NCBI RefSeq assembly: GCF_900107685.1
Contig: NZ_FNRQ01000001.1
Location: 434,001-498,000 of the forward strand
DNA: 64,000 nucleotides
Direction: 5' to 3'
From: Paraburkholderia sartisoli
GTDB lineage: Bacteria; Pseudomonadota; Gammaproteobacteria; Burkholderiales; Burkholderiaceae
Part shown: piece by piece, positions 28,501 to 36,444 of the stretch
How positions within the stretch are numbered: the stretch's first letter is position 1
How the letters are laid out: each line of letters opens with the position of its first letter
The notes under the pieces: model-generated
The model's input: only the letters and a program-made list of their open reading frames with translations
What the model was told of the DNA's origin: nothing
Databases searched by the model: none
Position numbers and translations under genes: made by a program

Positions 28501-29349
28501 TCAGTTCAACGCCGCGCTCAGCTTGCGTCGCCACTGCGCGACGAGTTCGTGCTGATGCGCGGCGAGATCGAACACGGACAGCATCGTCTTGCGGCCGATG
28601 TCCTCGCGGAACGTGCGGTCGCGCTGCACGATCACGAGCAGTTGCTCCAGCGCCTCGGCATATTTGCGTCGCGCGATGAACGCGCTCGCCAGATCGAAGC
28701 GCGCTTCCAGGTCGTCCGGCTGCGCGGCGACGCGTGCTTCGAGCGCGTCGGTGGGCGGCAGGTCGGCGGCGGCGTCCACGGCGTCGAGCCGCGTCTTGAT
28801 CGCATTAAAGCGGGCGTCGATGCCCTGCGTCGTTTTCGGCGACAGCAGGTCGACTTCGTTGCGCGCATCGTCGAAGCGGTTCTGCGAGAGAAGCAGTTCG
28901 ATCAGGTCGAGACGTGCATCTTCGTAACCCGGATCGAACGCGAGCGCCGCTTTCAGATGATCGTGCGCGTCGTCAAGACGCCCCTCGGCGATGGCGATCT
29001 GCGCGTGATTGCGTTCGGCATCGGCGGAATCCGGCACAAGGCGGTCGAGAAATTCGCGCAACTGGCCTTCCGCCAGCACGCCGACGAACTGGTCGACCGG
29101 ACGGCCGTCGGCGAACGCGATGACGTGCGGAATGCTGCGCACCTGAAAATGCGCGGCGAGCTCCTGATTTTCATCGACGTTCACCTTCACGAGCGTCCAT
29201 TTGCCCGCGTATTCGGCTTCGAGCTTTTCGAGCATCGGCCCGAGCGTCTTGCACGGGCCGCACCATGGCGCCCAGAAATCGACCAGCACCGGTGCCAGCG
29301 TCGAGCCTGCGATCACGTCTTTTTCAAAGGTGGCCAGCGTGGTATCCAT
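28501..29349 (-). CDS. Thioredoxin-TPR co-chaperone, CnoX/YbbN family
   Basis: 282 residues: an N-terminal thioredoxin domain (1-110) with active site WCGPC (Cys30, Cys33) and cis-Pro in IPHVIAF, then two to three TPR-like repeats (about 115-282) rich in AEGRLDDA-type helices. CnoX proteins hold unfolded clients and hand them to GroEL or DnaK during oxidative stress. E. coli CnoX lacks the full CXXC; this one has an intact motif, so it may also be redox active. Single gene, convergent with tcdA and upstream of pirin on the same strand. Confidence 0.9.
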   Translation of the reverse strand: MDTTLATFEKDVIAGSTLAPVLVDFWAPWCGPCKTLGPMLEKLEAEYAGKWTLVKVNVDENQELAAHFQVRSIPHVIAFADGRPVDQFVGVLAEGQLREFLDRLVPDSADAERNHAQIAIAEGRLDDAHDHLKAALAFDPGYEDARLDLIELLLSQNRFDDARNEVDLLSPKTTQGIDARFNAIKTRLDAVDAAADLPPTDALEARVAAQPDDLEARFDLASAFIARRKYAEALEQLLVIVQRDRTFREDIGRKTMLSVFDLAAHQHELVAQWRRKLSAALN

Positions 29350-29415
29350 TGCGTCCTCGTCGGAAAAACTGTCTCGGCAGAAAGTGGGGACGTTTATCCC
29401 GAATTCAATGCAGGG

Positions 29416-30297
29416 TTACTGCGCTTTGCGTTCGGGCAGCGGAATCCATTCCGTCTCGCCCGGCACCTTGCCCATTTCCTGGTTCGTCCACGCGGTTTTG
29501 GCCCGCTCGATCTTCTCGCGCGAACTCGCAACGAAATTCCACTCGATGAAGCGTTCGCCGTCGAGCTTCTCGCCGCCCAGCAGCATCGCGGTCGCACCGT
29601 TCGCGCTTGCGAGCGTGACCGTTTCGCCCGGCATCAGCACGGCCATCTGGCCGGCTTCGAGCGGCTCGCCGTCGATCCGCAGATCGCCTTCGACCAGATA
29701 GACGCCGCGTTCGTCGTGTTCCGGCTCGAGGGCGAACGCGCCGCCCGGGTTGAACGTCGCGGCAACGTAGAGCGTGCCGGAAAACGTCGTCGTGGGCGCC
29801 GTGTGACCGAACGCGGTGCCGGCGATCACGCGCAGTGTGACGCCGTTGCGTTCGATCTGCGGCAGCGTGGCGGCGGCGTGATGTTCGAACGACGGTTCGT
29901 CGTCCTCATGCGCGAGCGGCAGTGCGACCCACGTCTGGACGCCGTGCATCGACAGGCCGCGACCGCGGTCTTCGGCGGGCGTGCGTTCCGAATGCACGAT
30001 GCCGCGGCCGGCGGTCATCCAGTTCACGTCGCCGGGGACGATCTTCTGCTCCGAGCCGAGGCTGTCGCGATGCATGATCGTGCCTTCGAACAGATAGGTG
30101 ACGGTGGCAAGGCCGATATGCGGATGCGGGCGCACGTCGAGCCCGACGCCGGGCGCGAGCGTCGCCGGGCCCATGTGATCGAAGAAGATGAACGGCCCGA
30201 TGAGCCGCGCGGCCATCGCGGGCAGCACGCGCCGCACGGTGAGGCTGCCGACGTCGCGCAGATGGGGCTTGAGAACCGCTTTGATCGAGGAAGACAT
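29416..30297 (-). CDS. Pirin family protein
   Basis: Bicupin pirin of 293 residues. The N-terminal cupin metal motif reads FFDHMGPA with RPHPHIGLATVTYL (His58, His60), followed by EQKIVPGDVNWMTAGRGIVHSERTP. Some bacterial pirins have quercetinase activity or regulate central metabolism; no specific function is evident here. The RmlC-like C-terminal cupin is less conserved. Start ATG 30297 follows a GATCGAGGA box. Confidence 0.92.
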   Translation of the reverse strand: MSSSIKAVLKPHLRDVGSLTVRRVLPAMAARLIGPFIFFDHMGPATLAPGVGLDVRPHPHIGLATVTYLFEGTIMHRDSLGSEQKIVPGDVNWMTAGRGIVHSERTPAEDRGRGLSMHGVQTWVALPLAHEDDEPSFEHHAAATLPQIERNGVTLRVIAGTAFGHTAPTTTFSGTLYVAATFNPGGAFALEPEHDERGVYLVEGDLRIDGEPLEAGQMAVLMPGETVTLASANGATAMLLGGEKLDGERFIEWNFVASSREKIERAKTAWTNQEMGKVPGETEWIPLPERKAQ

Positions 30298-30535
30298 GGC
30301 GTGGGTTCCAGGCGGAGGCGTTTGAGGGGACAGGTGATTCTAACGCCCGCGCGCGACCGGTGGCGGCTCGACGAAAACTCGCGCCGGCAGCGGTGCGTCG
30401 GGACGCCGTCCGAAAAGCGGTCGGAAAAAGCGCAAGACTGGACACGAGGGACGCGCTTCACCCTGCGTTTTACGTGGCGCGCTCCGTTACACTTCGAAGC
30501 TCATGGAGCGAAACCCGGAATGAGAGGAAGCTGGA

Positions 30536-31417
30536 ATGTCGCCGAAGGACCTTGTACTGGCGCTGGTCGTCGTGGTTGCGTGGGGTATCAACTTCGTGGT
30601 GATCAAGGTGGGCCTGCACGGCGTGCCGCCGATGCTGCTCGGCGCGTTGCGCTTCCTGCTTGCCGCCGTGCCGGCGGTCTTCTTCGTCAAACGTCCGCGC
30701 ATCCCGTTGCGCTGGCTGTTCGCTTACGGCGCGACGATCTCCTTTGGACAGTTCGCGTTTCTCTTCACCGCGATGTACGTCGGCATGCCGGCCGGACTGG
30801 CTTCGCTCGTGCTGCAGGCCCAGGCGTTCTTCACGCTGCTGTTCGCGGTGATGTTCCTGAGTGAGCGTCTGCGTGTGCAGAATCTTGCCGGCCTGCTGAT
30901 CGCGGCTGCTGGTCTTGCGTTGATCGGCATGCAGGGCGGCCATTCGATGACCATCGCCGGTTTTGTGCTGACGCTGTGCGCGGCGGTGTCGTGGGCGCTC
31001 GGCAATATCGTCACGAAGAAAGCAGGGAAGGTCGATCTGGTCGGACTCGTGGTGTGGGCGAGCCTGATCCCGCCCGTGCCGTTTTTCGTGCTGTCGTATT
31101 GCCTCGAAGGACCGCAGCGGATCGGTGCCGCGCTCACGGGTATCGGTGCGCAGTCGATCTTTGCGGTCGTCTACCTCGCGTTCATCGCGACGCTGCTCGG
31201 CTATGGACTGTGGAGCCGCCTGCTGTCGCGCTATCCGGCCAGTCAGGTCGCGCCGTTCTCGCTGCTCGTGCCGATTGTCGGACTGGCGTCGGCGTCGCTG
31301 TTTCTCGATGAGCATCTGTCGCAGGCGCAGATTGCCGGCGCCGCGCTCGTCATGGCGGGCCTCGCCGTGAATGTGTTCGGCGGATGGATCGTGCAAAGGT
31401 TCGCGGCGGCGCGCTGA
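30536..31417 (+). CDS. EamA/DMT-family exporter (cysteine/O-acetylserine exporter-like)
   Basis: Drug/metabolite transporter of 293 residues with ten predicted helices in two EamA repeats (about 1-140 and 147-285). GGGHSM...FVLTLCAAVSWALGNI marks the repeat boundary. Overall it resembles E. coli EamA (YdeD), which exports O-acetylserine and cysteine, but substrate cannot be inferred safely. GAGGAAG precedes ATG 30536. It ends at a perfect 11-bp hairpin shared with the convergent amiC. Confidence 0.88.
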   Translation: MSPKDLVLALVVVVAWGINFVVIKVGLHGVPPMLLGALRFLLAAVPAVFFVKRPRIPLRWLFAYGATISFGQFAFLFTAMYVGMPAGLASLVLQAQAFFTLLFAVMFLSERLRVQNLAGLLIAAAGLALIGMQGGHSMTIAGFVLTLCAAVSWALGNIVTKKAGKVDLVGLVVWASLIPPVPFFVLSYCLEGPQRIGAALTGIGAQSIFAVVYLAFIATLLGYGLWSRLLSRYPASQVAPFSLLVPIVGLASASLFLDEHLSQAQIAGAALVMAGLAVNVFGGWIVQRFAAAR

Positions 31418-31478
31418 GTACCGGGACCTGCGTGCCCGCGTGCAGCGACCCGGCCGAGGACAAAACGCATCTCAATGC

Positions 31479-31505
31479 ATAACGGCCGCGCGAAGCGGCC
31501 GTTAT
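31479..31505. terminator. Hairpin between EamA-like gene and amiC
   Basis: A perfect 11-bp inverted repeat ATAACGGCCGC/GCGGCCGTTAT with a 5-base loop lies between convergent genes. The T run is short on both sides, so termination may be partial. Confidence 0.7.
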
Positions 31506-31540
31506 GTGTTTCTAGCGTGACGCTGGCAACGAGAAGCGCA

Positions 31541-33070
31541 TCACGTCATGCGGTTTTTCGCGAGCGGTGGATTCGCCGCGAAATAACGCTTGATGCCGGT
31601 CATGATCGCGTCGGCCATCCGGTCGCGATAGGCATCGTCGTTCAGGCGCTTCTCTTCTTCCGGGTTGCTGATGAACGCGGTCTCGACGAGGATCGACGGA
31701 ATATCCGGCGCCTTCAGCACGGCAAAGCCGGCCTGCTCGACCGAACCCTTGTGCAACCGGTTGATGTCGCCGATTTCCTTCAGCACGAAGTTGCCGTAGC
31801 GCATCGAATCGCGGATCTGCGCGGTGGTCGACATGTCGAAGAGCGCGCGGTTCACGGTGGCGTCCTTCGACTTGATGTTGATGCCGCCAATCTGGTCCGA
31901 CGCGTTTTCCTTGTTCGCCATCCATCGCGCGGCCGCGCTCGATGCGCCGTGTTCCGAGAGCGCGAACACCGAAGAGCCGCGCGCGGAAGGATCGGTGAAC
32001 GCATCGGCGTGAATCGACACGAAGAGGTCCGCGCCGACGCGCCGCGCCTTCTGCACGCGCACGTTGAGCGGCACGAAGAAGTCGGCGTCACGCGTCATCA
32101 TGGCGCGCATGTTCGGCTGCGCGTCGATTTTCGCGCGCAGTTTCTTTGCAACGTCGAGCGCGATGTGCTTTTCGTAGGTGCCCGCGCCGCCGATCGCGCC
32201 CGGATCCTCGCCGCCGTGGCCCGGATCGATCGCGACCGTCAGGAGACGCACCGTGTTGCCCCGGCCGGACTTCGGCGCGGTGAACTTGTATGTGTCGTCG
32301 TCGCTGTCGGCGCCATCGTTGTTGCGCGCGAGGGCGGATGGCGGCTGCGTCGGCTTCGGGATGGCCGGGTGCGGTGTCGGCGTGAGGTGCGCGGGCGGAC
32401 GTGGCGCGTCCGGCGATCCCGCCGACGGCCCGCTTTCCTGCGCGTAACGCTGGAAGAACGCGTCGCTCTCGCTCTGCGCCGGCGTGGTTGGCCCGCTGAG
32501 CGTGGCGGGCGGCTCGCTGTTTTCGTTGAGCCGCTGTTCCTTGCGCTCGGTCTGCGCGAGGAGATCCATCAGCGGATCCGGCGCGATCGCGGGATAAAGA
32601 TCGAACACCAGCCGGTATTTGTACGTGCCGACCGGCGGCAACGTGAACACCTGCGGCTTCACCGAACCCTTCAGATCGAACACCATGCGCACCACGTGCG
32701 GCTGGTATTGCCCGACGCGCACCGACTGGATCTGCGGATCGTTCGGCGTGATCTTCGAGACGAGATCGCGCAGCGCCTGGTCGAGATCGAGCCCGTTCAG
32801 ATCGACGACGAGCCGGTCGGGACCTTGCAGCAGATGCTGCTCGTTCTCCAGCGGCTGGTCCGATTCGATCGTGACGCGCGTGTAGTCGCGAGCGGGCCAG
32901 ACGCGCACGCCGAGCACCGAACTGGCCCACGCAAGACGCGGCGCCGCGACGAGTCCGAGCACGAGCGTCGACGCGCCCGCGCGCAGAATCTGCCGGCGAC
33001 GCCAGTTGTGCGTGGCGGTAGCGGCCGATTCGATCGAGCGGAACGGTTTGATCAACATCTTTGGAGACAT
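31541..33070 (-). CDS. amiC: N-acetylmuramoyl-L-alanine amidase, Tat-exported
   Basis: Peptidoglycan amidase that cleaves septal stem peptides during cell separation, 509 residues. The twin-arginine signal RRRQILRAG lies near 27-35, then an AMIN domain (about 50-155), a Pro-rich linker and the amidase_3 catalytic domain with zinc ligands in DPGHGGEDPGA, EKHIALDV and SIHADAF, and Glu in LVETAFISN. ATG 33070 is preceded by AGGAAAGG and overlaps the tsaE stop by 19 bases; a second Met 4 codons on is possible. A TsaE-AmiC gene pair is common in betaproteobacteria. Confidence 0.92.
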   Translation of the reverse strand: MSPKMLIKPFRSIESAATATHNWRRRQILRAGASTLVLGLVAAPRLAWASSVLGVRVWPARDYTRVTIESDQPLENEQHLLQGPDRLVVDLNGLDLDQALRDLVSKITPNDPQIQSVRVGQYQPHVVRMVFDLKGSVKPQVFTLPPVGTYKYRLVFDLYPAIAPDPLMDLLAQTERKEQRLNENSEPPATLSGPTTPAQSESDAFFQRYAQESGPSAGSPDAPRPPAHLTPTPHPAIPKPTQPPSALARNNDGADSDDDTYKFTAPKSGRGNTVRLLTVAIDPGHGGEDPGAIGGAGTYEKHIALDVAKKLRAKIDAQPNMRAMMTRDADFFVPLNVRVQKARRVGADLFVSIHADAFTDPSARGSSVFALSEHGASSAAARWMANKENASDQIGGINIKSKDATVNRALFDMSTTAQIRDSMRYGNFVLKEIGDINRLHKGSVEQAGFAVLKAPDIPSILVETAFISNPEEEKRLNDDAYRDRMADAIMTGIKRYFAANPPLAKNRMT

Positions 33071-33600
33071 GCCTTTCCTGATTCGCTGAATGCGCGCGCG
33101 ACGAGAAGGCGTCCTTCGCCCTCCACGTCGAGCGAGAAGACGATATCCGGCACGCCCAGCAGGGTACCCGCGCGCTGCGGCCATTCGACGAGGCAGATCG
33201 CGCCGCTGTCGAAATACTCGCGAAAGCCCGCGTCGGCCCATTCGGCCGGATCGGTAAAACGATAGAGATCGAAGTGATACAGCTCAAGTTCCCCATCGGG
33301 CCTCTCGACCGCGTACGGTTCGACGAGCGTATAGGTCGGGCTGCGCACGCGTCCGGTGTGACCGAGCGCGCGGAGCGTCGCGCGAACGAGCGTGGTTTTG
33401 CCCGCGCCGAGGTCACCCGTCAACTGCACCTGCAAGCCACGGAACGCACGCGCGCCGCCCTGTTCGCCGGCGGCCTTGCGTACGCTATCGATGGCGTGAG
33501 CGAGGCGAACGCCGAACGCGCTGGTGGCGGCTTCGTCCGCGAGCGCGAGGTGGCGTTCGAGCAGGACGGTAGCGGCGGGCGTGATGGCTTGGTCAGGCAT
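33052..33600 (-). CDS. tsaE: tRNA t6A biosynthesis ATPase
   Basis: ATPase of the TsaBDE complex that makes threonylcarbamoyladenosine at tRNA position 37, 182 residues. Walker A GDLGAGKTTL is at 62-71, followed by the family motif VRSPTYTLVEPY and HFDLYRF, and the conserved IEWP-like LVEWPQRAG. The start ATG 33600 is preferred to an upstream Met in the same frame that would overlap queG. It is divergent from queG, with only 17 bases between the two start codons, and its stop overlaps amiC. Confidence 0.93.
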   Translation of the reverse strand: MPDQAITPAATVLLERHLALADEAATSAFGVRLAHAIDSVRKAAGEQGGARAFRGLQVQLTGDLGAGKTTLVRATLRALGHTGRVRSPTYTLVEPYAVERPDGELELYHFDLYRFTDPAEWADAGFREYFDSGAICLVEWPQRAGTLLGVPDIVFSLDVEGEGRLLVARAFSESGKACLQRC

Positions 33601-33617
33601 TCTCGTAAAATGGCGTG

Positions 33618-34883
33618 ATGAACCGAAGTCCGGAACCCCCAGAATCCTGCACGCCTGCGTCTGATGACGATGTGCGTGCCGTGCGTCATTTCGATGAAGC
33701 GGCGCTGGAGGCACTCGCGCAACGCATCAAAACGTGGGGCCGCGAACTCGGTTTCAGTGCAGTCGGTATCAGCGACACCGACCTCACGGCTGCCGAGGCG
33801 GGGCTCGCCGCATGGCTCGAAGCGGGCTGCCACGGCGAGATGGATTATATGGCGAAACACGGCATGAAACGCGCAAGACCGGCCGAGCTTGTGGCCGGCA
33901 CGCTACGCGTGATTACCGCGCGAATCGCTTATTTGCCCGCTGAAACGCTGGTGGGAAAGCGCGTTGAAAGCCACGCGGCGGCTGCATCGAATCTCGCCGA
34001 AAGCGCCGCGCAGGCGGTCCCGCATGACTGGCGGGCGCAGGAAACGTTGCGCCTCGCGGACCCGTCCGCGGCCGTCGTCTCGATCTATGCGCGCGGTCGC
34101 GACTATCACAAGGTGATGCGTAACCGTTTGCAACAGCTCGCCGAAAAAGTCGAAGCAGAGATCGGTGCGTTCGGCTTTCGCGTCTTCACCGATTCCGCGC
34201 CGGTGCTCGAAATCGAGCTGGCGCAGAAGGCGGGCATCGGCTGGCGCGGCAAGCACACGCTGCTGCTTCAGCGCGATGCGGGCTCGCTGTTTTTTCTCGG
34301 CGAGATCTACGTCGATGTGCCGCTGCCCACTGACGCGCAAACCACGCCCGAACGCGCGCCCGAAACACCTGGTGCGCATTGCGGCAGCTGCACGCGCTGC
34401 ATCGAGGCCTGCCCGACAGGCGCGATCGTCGAACCTTACAGGGTCGATGCGCGCCGCTGCATTTCCTATCTGACGATCGAACTGAAAGGCAGTATTCCCC
34501 AGGACTTGCGGCCGCTGATCGGCAATCGTGTGTATGGCTGCGACGACTGCCAGACGGTGTGTCCATGGAACAAGTTCGCGCAGGCCGCGCCCGTCGCCGA
34601 TTTCGACGTGCGGCACGGCCTCGACCGGGCGACGCTCGTCGACCTGTTCGCGTGGAGCGCCGACGATTTCGACACCCGCATGCAGGGCAGCGCGATCCGC
34701 CGCATCGGCTACGAGTCGTGGCTGCGCAATCTTGCGGTCGGCATGGGCAACGCGTTGCGTGTGGATCGCGCGAGCCTTTCCATCGATGCACGCGCGGCGA
34801 TCGTCGACGCGTTGCGCGGGCGCGCGGGCGACGCATCGGCCATCGTCCGCGAGCACGTGGAATGGGCGCTCGAAGCAGCGTAA
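33618..34883 (+). CDS. queG: Epoxyqueuosine reductase
   Basis: Final enzyme of queuosine synthesis in tRNA, a cobalamin-dependent Fe-S protein. 421 residues, longer than the about 380 usual length because of an N-terminal extension and an insertion near 115-150. First ferredoxin cluster Cys255, Cys258, Cys261, Cys265 (CGSCTRCIEACP) and second Cys308, Cys311, Cys315 (CDDCQTVCP). GRDYHKVMRNR is a family signature. There is no clear ribosome-binding site; ATG 33618 follows a GTG at 33615 and a two-codon minimal frame ATG-GCG-TGA at 33610. Confidence 0.92.
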   Translation: MNRSPEPPESCTPASDDDVRAVRHFDEAALEALAQRIKTWGRELGFSAVGISDTDLTAAEAGLAAWLEAGCHGEMDYMAKHGMKRARPAELVAGTLRVITARIAYLPAETLVGKRVESHAAAASNLAESAAQAVPHDWRAQETLRLADPSAAVVSIYARGRDYHKVMRNRLQQLAEKVEAEIGAFGFRVFTDSAPVLEIELAQKAGIGWRGKHTLLLQRDAGSLFFLGEIYVDVPLPTDAQTTPERAPETPGAHCGSCTRCIEACPTGAIVEPYRVDARRCISYLTIELKGSIPQDLRPLIGNRVYGCDDCQTVCPWNKFAQAAPVADFDVRHGLDRATLVDLFAWSADDFDTRMQGSAIRRIGYESWLRNLAVGMGNALRVDRASLSIDARAAIVDALRGRAGDASAIVREHVEWALEAA

Positions 34884-34980
34884 AGTAGCGGCAATCCGGC
34901 GTGGCGCCGGCATTGCGATCAACCTTTGTGTACCCGGAAACCGGGAAGCGCACCGCACCTGTACCGGCAAGGAGGCCGTC

Positions 34981-35451
34981 ATGTTCAACGCAGTCATGGA
35001 TGCGCCGTTCGGCAAGGTCGGCATCCGCATCGAAGGCAATGCCGTGCGCGAGATCGTCTATCTGCCCGACTCGATGCGCAACGTCGAGCCGGATTCGCCG
35101 CTCGCGAAAGAAGCGGTCGGACAGATCGAGCGTTATTTCGAGCGCGCGTCGGCAACGTTCGACCTGCCGCTCGCCGACGTGGGCAGCGCGTTTCAGCGTC
35201 GCGTGTGGGAGGTGATCAGCGACATTCCGCCGGGCATCGTGTACACGTATGGACAGGTCGCGAGGCAGGTCGGCAGCGCGCCGCGCGCGGTCGGGCAGGC
35301 GTGTGGCGCGAATTATTTTCCGCTGGTGATTCCGTGTCATCGTGTGGTCGCGTCGGGCGGCATCGGCGGATTTGCGAATCACGCCGACGACGGCTATTTC
35401 CGCAAGGTCAAACGCTGGCTGCTCGCCCACGAAGGTGTCCCTTACGCATGA
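34981..35451 (+). CDS. ogt: Methylated-DNA--protein-cysteine methyltransferase
   Basis: Suicide repair protein that removes alkyl groups from O6-methylguanine, 156 residues. Acceptor Cys119 lies in IPCHRVV (PCHRV at 118-122), the helix-turn-helix recognition region is GQVARQVG, and NYFPLVIPCHR is typical. AAGGAGG upstream decides the start over the longer in-frame reading. The stop overlaps the first possible ATG of xerD. Confidence 0.94.
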   Translation: MFNAVMDAPFGKVGIRIEGNAVREIVYLPDSMRNVEPDSPLAKEAVGQIERYFERASATFDLPLADVGSAFQRRVWEVISDIPPGIVYTYGQVARQVGSAPRAVGQACGANYFPLVIPCHRVVASGGIGGFANHADDGYFRKVKRWLLAHEGVPYA

Positions 35452-35492
35452 CGGGCATGACCGGCACGAACCGCACGAATCGCACGAAAGGC

Positions 35493-36428
35493 ATGAGCGA
35501 AACCGTTCTCGAAGACGCACCCATCGAATCGCCGCTCTTCGCCGCGAGCAACGCGTCCATCGACGCGTTCTGCGACGCGCTCTGGCTCGAACACGGCCTT
35601 TCGCGCAACACGCTCGATGCGTATCGCCGCGATCTGAAGCTCTTCGCCGGATGGCTGGCCGGCACGCGCAACGGCTCGCTCGATACCGCGAGCGAAGCCG
35701 ATCTGAACGCGTACAGCGCGGCGCGGCAGAAGGACAAGTCGACGTCGGCGAACCGGCGTCTTTCCGTGTTTCGCCGCTATTACGCGTGGGCCGTGCGCGA
35801 GCACCGCGCGAGCGCCGATCCGACGCTGCGCATCCGTTCCGCGAAACAGCCGCCGCGCTTTCCTTCGACGTTGACCGAGGCGCAGGTCGAGGCGCTCCTC
35901 GGCGCGCCGGATATCGACACGCCACTCGGCCTGCGCGATCGCACGATGCTCGAACTGATGTACGCGAGCGGGCTGCGCGTGACGGAGCTCGTCACGCTGA
36001 AAACCGTGGAAGTGGGGCTGAACGAAGGCGTCGTGCGCGTGATGGGGAAGGGCTCGAAGGAGCGCCTGATTCCATTCGGCGAAGAAGCGCACGGCTGGAT
36101 CGAGCGCTATCTGCGCGAGGCGCGGCCCGCGTTGCTCGGCGCGCGCGCAACCGACGCGCTCTTCGTGACGTCGCGCGCGGAAGGCATGACGCGTCAGCAG
36201 TTCTGGAACATCATCAAGCGTCACGCGGCGGCTGCGGACGTGCGCGCGCCGCTGTCGCCGCACACGCTGCGCCACGCGTTCGCGACGCATCTGCTCAATC
36301 ACGGCGCCGACCTGCGCGTCGTGCAACTGCTGCTCGGCCACACCGATATTTCAACGACGCAGATCTATACGCACGTCGCACGCGAGCGGCTGAAGTCGCT
36401 GCACGCGACGCACCATCCGCGTGGATGA
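35493..36428 (+). CDS. xerD: Site-specific tyrosine recombinase XerD
   Basis: Chromosome dimer resolution at dif with XerC. 311 residues from ATG 35493: an N-terminal SAM-like DNA-binding domain (about 22-105) and a catalytic domain with Arg162, Lys187, His257, Arg260, His283 and nucleophile Tyr292 (IYTHV). The frame is open further left, with ATGs at 35448 (overlapping the ogt stop by 4) and 35457; the intervening residues read NRTNRTKG-like and match no XerD N-terminus, so 35493 is preferred, with AAAGG close upstream. Confidence 0.92.
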   Translation: MSETVLEDAPIESPLFAASNASIDAFCDALWLEHGLSRNTLDAYRRDLKLFAGWLAGTRNGSLDTASEADLNAYSAARQKDKSTSANRRLSVFRRYYAWAVREHRASADPTLRIRSAKQPPRFPSTLTEAQVEALLGAPDIDTPLGLRDRTMLELMYASGLRVTELVTLKTVEVGLNEGVVRVMGKGSKERLIPFGEEAHGWIERYLREARPALLGARATDALFVTSRAEGMTRQQFWNIIKRHAAAADVRAPLSPHTLRHAFATHLLNHGADLRVVQLLLGHTDISTTQIYTHVARERLKSLHATHHPRG

Positions 36429-36444
36429 CGCCGTGATTTCACGC

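Noticed and set aside
28342..30864. Very long plus-strand open frame (about 840 codons) opposite the CnoX-like and pirin genes
   Set aside because: It is antisense to two genes with clear domains, has Arg/Ala/Asp-biased low-information composition and arises from GC3 bias.
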